Source of the DNA: Comamonadaceae bacterium PBBC1
Lineage (GTDB): Bacteria > Pseudomonadota > Gammaproteobacteria > Burkholderiales > Burkholderiaceae_C
Length of the DNA: 64,000 nucleotides
NCBI GenBank assembly: GCA_002256145.1
Contig: NKIP01000003.1
Span: 269,071-333,070 of the forward strand
Direction: 5' to 3'
Below, piece after piece: positions 27,647 through 35,600 of the stretch. How positions within the stretch are numbered: position 1 is the stretch's first letter; the number at the start of each line of letters is the position of its first letter. The notes below the pieces were generated by a model, which was not told the origin of the DNA, ran no database searches, and saw only the letters and a program-made list of their open reading frames with translations. The position numbers and the translations under genes are program-made.

Positions 27647-27967
27647 TTATGGACGATGACCATGTTTTTTTGTGAAGTCCGATTCCATCTTTTCGCACAC
27701 ACCAGCAACAAAACGTTGCGTACTGGCCTCAAATGACTTTCGCTTTTGCTCTTCCCAACAAAGATCAATAGCACGGCGAGCTTGGGCTTTTTCTTTTGCT
27801 TCAGGAGAGTTTCCAACGAGGGCACCGAAACCGAAAAAAGCTACGATTAGACCCAAAGGCACCCAAAGCCAAAATTTTTTCTTAGGAACTTTGGAACCAC
27901 ACTTCGGGCAAGCTTTCGCATCTGTACTAACTTCGGATCCACATTCTTTACAAGGCATCAAAGCCAT
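27647..27967 (-). CDS. Zinc-ribbon membrane protein
   Basis: A 106-residue protein. The N-terminal zinc ribbon has two Cys pairs, MPCKECGSEVSTDAKACPKCG (in parts), then a basic stretch KVPKKK, one membrane helix FWLWVPLGLIVAFFGFGALVG, and a charged C-terminal domain with two further cysteines. AAAGGAG sits 8 bases before ATG 27967, a strong ribosome-binding site. Such proteins are common but functionally uncharacterised. Composition is more AT-rich than the surrounding genes, in keeping with recent acquisition. Confidence 0.75.
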   Translation of the reverse strand: MALMPCKECGSEVSTDAKACPKCGSKVPKKKFWLWVPLGLIVAFFGFGALVGNSPEAKEKAQARRAIDLCWEEQKRKSFEASTQRFVAGVCEKMESDFTKKHGHRP

Positions 27968-28252
27968 ATTTCATACTCCTTTAAGTTGTAACGAGCAGCG
28001 ATACACTGAAAGACGTTACCAAGTTTCATGGGGTTTAGAGCTATAAAAACTGACAACTTGGTCGAAAAGCCCGGTCCGCGACGTTTCAGATCTCATTGCT
28101 GAAACCGTCGTAATCGACCTGCGCCATGTGTTGTAGTCCAACTCCAGCCCTTGGCAACTTACCTACCGCACCATCAGGCTCCACTCATTAAAAGATAGCA
28201 ACTATACGCAAAAAAATGTATCAAATTATTAATAAATAACTATAAATTTTAA
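27968..28252. other. AT-rich interval upstream of the truncated umuC
   Basis: No gene is recognised. An imperfect hairpin (GACGTTTCAG...CTGAAACCGTC, about 28079-28111) and a longer imperfect repeat CCAAGTTTCATGG...CAACTTGG near 28019-28062 occur. From 28190 the sequence is very AT-rich up to the exact point where umuC homology begins at 28253. No trace of umuD, the usual upstream partner, could be seen on either strand. Confidence 0.6.
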
Positions 28253-29551
28253 CTAGCCCTCATCGACGGCAACAACTTCTACGTCTCCTGCGAACGCGTC
28301 TTCCAGCCCTGGCTGCAAGGCCGGCCGGTGGTTGTGCTGTCCAACAACGACGGCTGCGCCATTGCCCGCAGTGACGAGGCCAAAGCCCTGGGCATCAAGA
28401 TGGGCGCGCCTTACTTCCAGCTGCGCGAGCTCGAGCGCGACGCCGGCCTGATCGCCCTGTCGGCCAACTTCGCCCTCTATGGCGACATGAGCCACCGCAT
28501 GATGAGCCTGGCCGCAGGCCTGGGCCACAACCAAGAGGTCTACTCCATCGACGAAAGCTTTGTCGACCTGAGCGGCATCCGTGGCGACCTGGTGCGCCGC
28601 GCCCGCACCATCCGCAAACGCATCCACCAATGGATCGGCATCCCGACCTGCATCGGCATCGGCCCCACCAAAACCCTGGCCAAACTGGCCAACGCCATCG
28701 CCAAAAGCGCTGAACGCAAACCCGGCAGCTACCCGGCCCAACACGCCCAAATCTGCCACCTGGGCGCGTGCACCCCCGAAGAACTGCAGGCCCTGCTGCA
28801 GGCCACCGAAGTGGGCGAGGTGTGGGGCGTGGGCCGCAAGATCGGGGCGCAACTGCGCGAGAACGGTATCCACACCGCGCTCGATCTGCAACGCATGAGC
28901 CCGGCCGCCGCCAAAGCGGGCTGGTCGGTGGTGCTGGAAAAAACCGTGCGCGAACTCAACGGCACCCCCTGCATCGAGTTCGAAGACGAACCCCCGCCCA
29001 AACAACAAATCGCCTGCACCCGCAGCTTTGGCCACCCGGTGACCGAGCTGATCGAACTGCAAGAAGCCATCACCGAATTCGCCTGCCGCGCCGCAGAAAA
29101 ACTGCGCAAACAAGGCAGCCACACCGGCCAAATCATGGCCTTCATCCGCACCAGCCCCTTCCGGCAACAAGACCCGCAATACAGCCGCAGCGCAAGCATC
29201 CCCCTGCCCAGCCCCACCAGCGACAGCGCCCACATCACCCAGGCGGCCAACGCCATCGTCCAACGCCTCTACAAATCCGGCTACAAATACGCCAAAGCAG
29301 GCGTGATGCTGATGGACCTGCAACCGGCCACCCGCGAACAACTGACCCTGGACTTTGACGAGACCATGCCCGAAAACCGCGTGCGCCTGATGCTGGCCAT
29401 GGACCAGCTGAACCAGCGTTATGGGCGAGGGACGCTCAAGCTGGCCAGTGCGGGCGGCATTGGCGCACAGCCGGTTTGGGGGATGAAGCAGGAGCGCAAG
29501 ACGTCGGCTTACACCACGGACTGGCTGGGCCTGCCTAATGCTTGGTCATGA
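28253..29551 (+). pseudogene. umuC: UmuC-like DNA polymerase V catalytic subunit lacking its start codon
   Basis: A Y-family polymerase frame of 432 codons. It reads [46 protein letters not shown] and [24 protein letters not shown] (in parts), all typical of UmuC, followed by the little-finger and C-terminal regions up to a normal end. Homology starts at codon 3: the expected ATG-TTC is replaced by a TAA stop and CTA, so no usable start codon precedes the catalytic Asp of LIDGNN. Starting at GTG 28328 would remove the first metal-binding Asp and the whole first strand. umuD is absent. The gene is therefore probably inactive, unless an unusual start is used or the region is misassembled. Confidence 0.8.
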
Positions 29552-29585
29552 AGCATGGTCATGAAGCATGGTCATGAGGGGGTCA
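29540..29585. repeat. Short 13-bp tandem repeat at the umuC end
   Basis: The unit GGTCATGAAGCAT occurs twice in full and once partly, followed by GGTCATGAGGG and GGTCATGCC. It overlaps the umuC stop codon and runs into the terminator hairpin. Confidence 0.7.
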
Positions 29586-29602
29586 TGCCGCAGTGACCCC
29601 CT
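29577..29602. terminator. Bidirectional terminator-like hairpin between umuC and argA
   Basis: AGGGGGTCA and TGACCCCCT form a perfect 9-bp stem with an 8-base loop, placed between two convergent genes. No strong T run follows on either strand, so efficiency is uncertain. Confidence 0.5.
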
Positions 29603-29628
29603 TAGGCTGTGATGGCGGCCTGCCTGGC

Positions 29629-30975
29629 TCAGAGCTTCTTGACCAGCACCTGGCTCTTGCGGTCCCAGTTGTATTTGCGTTTGCGTGCTTCGGGCAGCCA
29701 GTCGGGGTCCACCTGGGCAAAGCCGCGTTTGATGAACCAGTGCATGGTGCGTGTGGTCAGCACAAAGATACTTTTCAGGCCCATGGCGCGGGCGCGTTGC
29801 TCGATGCGTTTGAGCACCTTTTCGCCATCGCCCTGGCCTTGCGACTGGGGCGACACGGTGAGCGCCGCCATTTCGGCCGTTTTGGCTTCGGGGTAGGGGT
29901 AGAGCGCCGCGCAGGCAAAGATCACGCCGTCGTGGTCGATGATGGTGTAGTGGTCGATGTCGCGCTCGATCTCGGTGCGGTCGCGCTTGACCAGCGTGCC
30001 GTCTTTCTCAAACGGCTCGATCAGCTGCAAGATGCCGCCCACGTCGTCGGCCGTCGCTTCGCGCAGCTCTTCGAGCTTTTCGTCGATGACCATGGTGCCA
30101 ATGCCGTCGTGCACATAAATTTCCAGCAGCAACGCGCCATCCACCGCAAACGGAAGGATGTGGCTGCGCTCCACACCCTCTTCGCAGGCCTTGACGCAGT
30201 GTTGCAGGTAAAAGCCGATGTCGGTCGGCTCGGTCGGGTTGGGCAGCGAGGCCAGCAATTGCTTGGCGGCGGCCAGGGGGAGTTCGGTGTCAATCGGGTT
30301 GTCGTCGCTGGCCGGCGCATGCGGCTCAATGCGGATGCCCGGCACCTCGGTCAAAAAGATCAGCTTGTCGGCCTGCAACTCGGCTGCCACGCTGGTGGCG
30401 ACTTCTTCCATGGTCAGGTTAAAAGCCTCGCCCGTGGGCGAGAAACCAAAAGGCGAGAGCAGGACCATCGCGCCCATGTCCAAGGTGTTGGTGATGCCCT
30501 GCACGTCCACCTTGCGCACCAGACCCGAGTGCATGAAGTCCACACCGTCCACAATGCCCACCGGCCGAGCTGTGATGAAGTTGCCCGAAATCACCCGCAC
30601 CGTGGAACCCGCCATGGGCGTGTTGGGCAGGCCCTGGCTGAACGCCGCTTCGATCTCGTAACGCAGCTGGCCCGCAGCCTCTTGGGCGCAATCGAGCGCC
30701 ACGCCGTCGGTGATGCGGATGCCGTGTGAGTACTTGGGCGTGTGGCCCTTGGCGGCCAGTTGTTCATTCACCTGCGGGCGAAAGCCGTGCACCAGCACGA
30801 TCTTGACGCCCATGCTCTGGATCAGCGCCAAGTCTTGTGCCAGGTTGTGCAGCTTGCCCGCCGCAATCGCCTCGCCCGCGATGCCCACCACAAAGGTCTT
30901 GCCCCGGTGCATGTGGATGTAGGGTGCCACCGAGCGGAACCAGGGCACGAAGGTGAAATTGAAGACTGTGGACAT
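29629..30975 (-). CDS. argA: Amino-acid N-acetyltransferase (N-acetylglutamate synthase)
   Basis: A 448-residue bifunctional-fold ArgA. The N-terminal amino-acid-kinase-like domain (KTFVVGIAGEAIAAGKL, VLVHGFRPQVNEQL, HGIRITDGVAL) probably binds arginine for feedback control; the C-terminal GNAT domain (LTVSPQSQGQGDGEKVLKRIE, in parts, and LTTRTMHWFIKRGF) holds the acetyl-CoA site. It catalyses the first step of arginine synthesis. ATG 30975 is preferred to TTG 30981. The upstream neighbour is a VapC-like gene read in the same direction. Confidence 0.95.
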   Translation of the reverse strand: MSTVFNFTFVPWFRSVAPYIHMHRGKTFVVGIAGEAIAAGKLHNLAQDLALIQSMGVKIVLVHGFRPQVNEQLAAKGHTPKYSHGIRITDGVALDCAQEAAGQLRYEIEAAFSQGLPNTPMAGSTVRVISGNFITARPVGIVDGVDFMHSGLVRKVDVQGITNTLDMGAMVLLSPFGFSPTGEAFNLTMEEVATSVAAELQADKLIFLTEVPGIRIEPHAPASDDNPIDTELPLAAAKQLLASLPNPTEPTDIGFYLQHCVKACEEGVERSHILPFAVDGALLLEIYVHDGIGTMVIDEKLEELREATADDVGGILQLIEPFEKDGTLVKRDRTEIERDIDHYTIIDHDGVIFACAALYPYPEAKTAEMAALTVSPQSQGQGDGEKVLKRIEQRARAMGLKSIFVLTTRTMHWFIKRGFAQVDPDWLPEARKRKYNWDRKSQVLVKKL

Positions 30976-30981
30976 GGGCAA

Positions 30982-31419
30982 TCAGGGCTTGAGCAAAAGA
31001 AGTTGGCTGGAGGGCAGTAGACGCAAAAAATCGCGGTCGAATGTGCAGAGTGTCTCACCGGATTGCATCACCGTTGAGGCGATCCACGCATCGGTGACCA
31101 AGTTGCCGCTGACTTGTTGCTCCAGACAGACTTGCCTGAGGTTGGGCCAGGTCGTGCCCTGTGACTGAAATTGCACGCTCGGGCAGCTGAGCAGGCTGTC
31201 CACAAAGTCGGTCACGTCTTGTAAAGGATCTGTTTGTTGAAAAATTTTGGGGTGGGTGGTGATCCGTATCAAACCTGTCACCACCATGCCCAGCAGCATC
31301 AGGCTGGTGCGTCCGTTGGCTGCTTGCACAACGGCATCGTCCAGCCAGGCGCGGGCCGGCAAGTGGTGCGGGTGGTCGGGCCGGTAAGCGGCCACCAGCA
31401 CGTTGACATCAGGCGTCAT
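30982..31419 (-). CDS. PIN-domain ribonuclease toxin (VapC-like)
   Basis: A 145-residue PIN-domain protein. The first acidic residue lies in PDVNVLVAAYRPDHP, the central acid in NLVTDAWIASTVMQSGE and the last in CTFDRDFLRL, the usual spacing of VapC Mg-dependent endoribonucleases. Its start overlaps the antitoxin stop by 4 bp (ATGA). RNA cleavage, probably of tRNA, is the family function. It belongs to the subgroup annotated as TA system VapC with an N-terminal TPDVN motif. Confidence 0.9.
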   Translation of the reverse strand: MTPDVNVLVAAYRPDHPHHLPARAWLDDAVVQAANGRTSLMLLGMVVTGLIRITTHPKIFQQTDPLQDVTDFVDSLLSCPSVQFQSQGTTWPNLRQVCLEQQVSGNLVTDAWIASTVMQSGETLCTFDRDFLRLLPSSQLLLLKP

Positions 31420-31682
31420 GACAGCCGAGTCAGGACCATGTCCGCGTCCATTGCGTCATACATAGAGCGATTGCTGCCCGGGTCAATGCCCGGTCGCAGG
31501 CCGCCCCGTGCTTTGGAGACAGGCAGTTTGGGAATCACGATGGGGGCAGCGGGTGTGTCTTGCCGGACATACCAGGACAGCAGTTCGCGCATCTTTGCGC
31601 TCAGCGATGTGCCTTCTTGGATGGCTTTGATGCGAGCTTGCTTAATCAGGTTATCGTCAATGGATAGGGTGATGTTGCTCAT
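31416..31682 (-). CDS. VapB-like antitoxin
   Basis: An 88-residue protein starting NITLSIDDNLIKQARIKAIQEGTSLSAKMRELLSWY (in parts), a ribbon-helix-helix DNA-binding fold. The C-terminal part, with Pro/Gly-rich sequence and DAMDADMVLTRLS, would wrap the toxin. It overlaps the toxin gene and has an inverted repeat just upstream, as expected for an autoregulated toxin-antitoxin operon. Confidence 0.85.
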   Translation of the reverse strand: MSNITLSIDDNLIKQARIKAIQEGTSLSAKMRELLSWYVRQDTPAAPIVIPKLPVSKARGGLRPGIDPGSNRSMYDAMDADMVLTRLS

Positions 31683-31704
31683 GAAAAATCTCTTTCTAGA
31701 AAAA

Positions 31705-31735
31705 CACGTAAATCAGTGTAGCACGTGTTTACGTG
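31705..31735 (-). promoter_or_regulatory. Inverted repeat operator of the VapBC-like operon
   Basis: CACGTAAA (31705-31712) and TTTACGTG (31728-31735) form a perfect 8-bp inverted repeat, 23 bp upstream of the antitoxin start codon. This is where a ribbon-helix-helix antitoxin would repress its own promoter. Confidence 0.65.
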
Positions 31736-31778
31736 AACTTTTTTCACAACAAAATATGCCCCTGGGGTAACAAATCCA

Positions 31779-31795
31779 TACGGTAAAATTCCGTA
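31779..31795 (+). promoter_or_regulatory. Candidate operator of the TacAT-like operon
   Basis: TACGG and CCGTA form a 5-bp inverted repeat around TAAAATT. The heptamer CCGTACC occurs at 31791-31797 and again at 31836-31842 directly before the antitoxin ATG. Both fit an autoregulated toxin-antitoxin promoter, but the motif is short. Confidence 0.45.
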
Positions 31796-31842
31796 CCAAT
31801 TGACCCATAAGCCCCTCACACCCCGCTTCAAAGGACCGTACC

Positions 31843-32115
31843 ATGACCGCCTCTGCTGCCCGATTGGACCTGAAAATGGACGCTGCTGAAAAAGACGTGG
31901 TCTCGCGTGCGGCGGCGCTCATGGGCACCACCATGTCGGCCTTCATGCGGGCGGCGGCCAAAGACAAGGCGCTGGAGTTGCTGGAGCGCGAGTCGCGGAT
32001 CACCCTGAGCGACCGGGACTTTCAGGCCTTTGCGGCCGCACTGAATGGCGACTTCGCGCCCAACGCCGCCTTGCAGGGTGCCTTGGCCGACGCGGCAAAG
32101 GTCAAGCGTGCTTGA
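31843..32115 (+). CDS. DUF1778 antitoxin (TacA-like)
   Basis: A 90-residue ribbon-helix-helix antitoxin. RLDLKMDAAEKDVVSRAAALMGTTMSAFMRAAA (in parts) is the DNA-binding fold; the C-terminal half, beginning ITLSDRDFQAFAAAL, is the toxin-neutralising region seen in DUF1778 proteins. The toxin GTG start lies inside its last codons (8-bp overlap). Confidence 0.92.
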   Translation: MTASAARLDLKMDAAEKDVVSRAAALMGTTMSAFMRAAAKDKALELLERESRITLSDRDFQAFAAALNGDFAPNAALQGALADAAKVKRA

Positions 32116-32599
32116 AGAGCAAGTGCTCGAAGCCCAGCGCCACGACCGTTCATCTTTTGACTGCGGCGTGCCGCCGCTGAACGACTACCTGCACCGCTTG
32201 GCCGCGCAGCACCAGAAAAAAGGCATCAGCACCGTGCGCGTGCTGGTCGAGAGCGAAACTCCGCAAACCATCCTCGGCTATTACAGCCTGAGCGCGGCCC
32301 ATGTGGCCCATGAAGCGCTGCCCACCGAAACCCGTAAAACCTTGCCCCAATACCCCGTGCCCTGCTTCAGACTGGGGCGGTTGGCGGTCGATCTGCGCTT
32401 TCGTGGGCGGGGATTGGGCCAGGTGCTGGTGGGCCTGGCGGTGCAGCGTTGCCTGCAAGCGCGACAGCATGTGGCGGCCTTCGCCATGCTGGTGGACGCC
32501 AAAGACACAGCTGCGCAAAACTTTTACCTGCATTACGGCTTCACGCCCTGCGTCGACAAGTCCATGACCCTGTATCTGCCTTTGGGCCGGACAGTTTGA
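32108..32599 (+). CDS. GNAT-family acetyltransferase toxin (TacT-like)
   Basis: A 163-residue GNAT protein. FDCGVPPLNDYLHRLAAQHQKKG and GYYSLSAAHV are typical of the TacT/AtaT class; acetyl-CoA binding lies in LAVDLRFRGRGLGQVLVG; the catalytic Tyr is in NFYLHYGFTP. Such toxins acetylate charged aminoacyl-tRNAs and stop translation. GTG 32108 is chosen because no ATG precedes the first conserved block and it overlaps the antitoxin stop. Confidence 0.9.
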   Translation: MLEEQVLEAQRHDRSSFDCGVPPLNDYLHRLAAQHQKKGISTVRVLVESETPQTILGYYSLSAAHVAHEALPTETRKTLPQYPVPCFRLGRLAVDLRFRGRGLGQVLVGLAVQRCLQARQHVAAFAMLVDAKDTAAQNFYLHYGFTPCVDKSMTLYLPLGRTV

Positions 32600-32635
32600 G
32601 CGCTGAGTTGGCGTTGTTTTCTTTTTTTGTGACCC

Positions 32636-35600
32636 ATGTCTGAACTCCAAATCGACTTCCCCGAAGGCCTGCCCGTCTCGGCCCGCCGTGACGAAATCAT
32701 GGCCGCCATGGACCAGCACCAGGTCATCATCGTCTGTGGCGAGACCGGCTCGGGCAAGACCACGCAGCTGCCCAAAATCGCGCTGATGCTGGGGCGCGGC
32801 AAGCTCAACGCCAAGCCGGGCGAACGGGCGCGGATGATCGGCCACACCCAGCCCCGGCGGATTGCGGCCAGCTCGGTGGCCAGGCGAATTGCCGAGGAAT
32901 TGAAGACCCCGCTGGGCGAGGTGGTGGGTTTCAAGGTGCGCTTTCAGGATCGGCTCTCCAAAAACGCCTCGGTCAAGCTCATGACCGACGGCATTTTGCT
33001 GGCCGAAACCCAGACCGACCCGCTGCTGCAGGCCTACGACACCATCATCATCGACGAGGCGCACGAACGCAGCCTGAACATCGACTTCTTGCTGGGCTAC
33101 CTGCGCCAGATCTTGCCGCGCCGCCCGGACCTGAAAATCGTGGTCACCTCGGCCACCATCGCCGCCGACCGTTTTGCCAAGCACTTTGCCTCGCGCAACG
33201 GCCCAGCCCCGGTCATCATGGTCTCGGGCCGCACCTTCCCGGTGGAGCAGCGCTACCGCCCGTTTGAAGAGTCGCGTGACTACGGCCTGAACGAGGCCAT
33301 GGCCGATGCGGTGGACGAACTCTGGCAGGGCGGGGCAGGGGGCGACATCCTTATCTTTTTGCCGGGCGAGCGCGAGATCCGCGAAGCCGCCGACCACCTG
33401 CGCAAACACCTGGCGCACCAGCCGCTCACGCGGGGTGCCGAAGTGCTGCCCCTGTTTGCCCGCCTGTCGCAAGCCGAGCAAGACCAGATTTTTGAAGCGT
33501 CCAACGGCCGCCGCATCGTGCTGGCCACCAACGTGGCCGAAACCTCGCTCACGGTGCCCGGCATCCGTTATGTGATCGACGCCGGCACGGCGCGGGTCAA
33601 GCGCTACAGCCTGCGCAGCAAGGTCGAGCAGCTGCTGGTCGAGCCCATCAGCCAGGCCGCGGCCAACCAGCGTGCCGGCCGTTGCGGCCGTGTGGCCAAC
33701 GGCATCTGCATTCGCCTGTACGACGACAAAGACTTTGCAGGCCGCCCGCGCTTTACTGACCCGGAAATCTTGCGTTCGTCTTTGGCGGGCGTGATTTTGC
33801 GCATGGAGTCGCTGCACCTGGGCGTGGTGGAAGACTTTCCGTTCATCGAAGCACCATCCAAACGGGCCATCACCGACGGCTACCAGTTGTTGGCCGAACT
33901 GGGCGCGGTTCAAGAGGACAACGAACTCACCCACATTGGCCAGGAGTTGGCCCGCCTGCCGCTCGATCCGCGTGTGGGCCGCATGATTTTGGAGGCGCGT
34001 GGCCGCAACGCCTTGGTGGAAGTGCTGGTGATCGCCAGCGCCATGAGCGTCCAAGACGTGCGCGACCGCCCCATGGACTTGCAGGCCCAGGCCGACCAAC
34101 AACACGCCAAGTTTGACGACGACAAAAGCGAGTTCACCGGCTACCTGAAGCTCTGGAAATGGATTCACGACGCCCGAGGCGGACCATCCAAATCAATTGG
34201 GGTCAGATCCCAATTAAATCCAGCTGGCCAGCCGGGGCAAAACAATCGGGATCTGACCCCAATTAAAGGCAGGCCCGCGCAAGAAGCGCCGCAGCACAAG
34301 CTGAGCAACCGCCAATACGAGCAGCTGCTGCGCCAGAACTTCATCAACATTCGCCGTGTGCGCGAGTGGCGCGACACGCACACCCAGCTGCTCACGGTGG
34401 TGGCTGAGCACAAGTGGCGCATCAACACGCAGCCTGCCACGTATGAGCAGCTGCACCTGTCCATGCTGGCAGGCCTGCTGGGCAACGTGGGCTACAAACT
34501 CGAAGACGAAGAGGCCTATCTGGGCGCGCGCGGCATCAAGTTTCACAAACACCCCGGCGCGCACCTGAGCAAAAAACCGGGCCGCTGGATCGTGGTGGCC
34601 GAGCTGGTGGAAACCACGCGCCTGTTTGGCCGAGGCATTGCGGCCATTGAACCGCAGTGGCTGGAGCAAGTCGGTGCGCACCTGCTGCGCAAACAAGTAC
34701 TCGACCCGCATTGGGAAAAGAAGTCGGCCGAAGTCGTGGCGCTGGAGCGGGCCACGCTTTATGGTCTGGTGGTCTACAGCGGGCGGCGCACGGCCTACAG
34801 CCGGGTGGACTTGCACGGCGCCCGCGAGATTTTCATCCGCGAAGCGCTGGTGGGTGACCAATGGGAGACCAAGCTGCCTTTCCTTGGCGCAAACCACAAG
34901 ATGATCGCCAAGGTTGAAGAGCTGGAACACAAGTCGCGCCGCCAAGATGTGCTGGTGGACGACGAGTTGATCTACGCTTTTTACGACCAGCAGATTCCAC
35001 CTGAGGTGTGCAGTGGCCGCCTGCTCGAAGACTGGTATCGGCATGAGAGCGCCAAGCAGCCGCGCTTGTTGTTGCTGAGCCGCGAAGAGCTGATGCGCCA
35101 CGAGGCCGCAGGCATCACCACGCAGGCTTTCCCTAAACAGATTCGATTGGGCGGCACCGATTGCACGGCGGTGTATCTGCACCAACCGGGCGACGCCCGC
35201 GATGGGGTCACGGTGACGGTGCCGCTGTTTGTGCTCAACCAAGTCAGCGAAGACCGCTGTGAATGGCTGGTGCCCGGCTTGCTCAAAGACAAGATCCAGG
35301 CCCTGCTCAAAAGCCTGCCACAACGCCCTCGCAGCCGCTTTGTGCCACTGCCCGAATCGGCCACACGCATGGCGGCCGAACTTTCGGTGCCCGAGCTGTT
35401 TGGCAGCGGCTCGCTCACCGACGTGCTGCTCAAAAAAACCCGCGACGAAACCAGCCTGGACATCAAGCGAACCGACTTCAAACACGAGATGCTCAGCCCG
35501 CACTTGTTCATGAACCTGCTGGTGGTGGACGAACACGGCCGCCAATTGGGCATGGGCCGTAATCTGGGTGCGCTCAAGGGTGAGCTGGGCGCCAAAGCGA

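Noticed and set aside
27371..27736. A plus-strand frame of 121 codons
   Set aside because: No family similarity, and it overlaps the zinc-ribbon gene, which has a strong ribosome-binding site and clear Cys motifs.
28030..28062. GGGGTTTAGAGCTATAAAA resembles the start of a Cas9 crRNA repeat/tracrRNA anti-repeat
   Set aside because: No repeat array, no cas genes and no matching anti-repeat are present; the likeness is short and probably chance.
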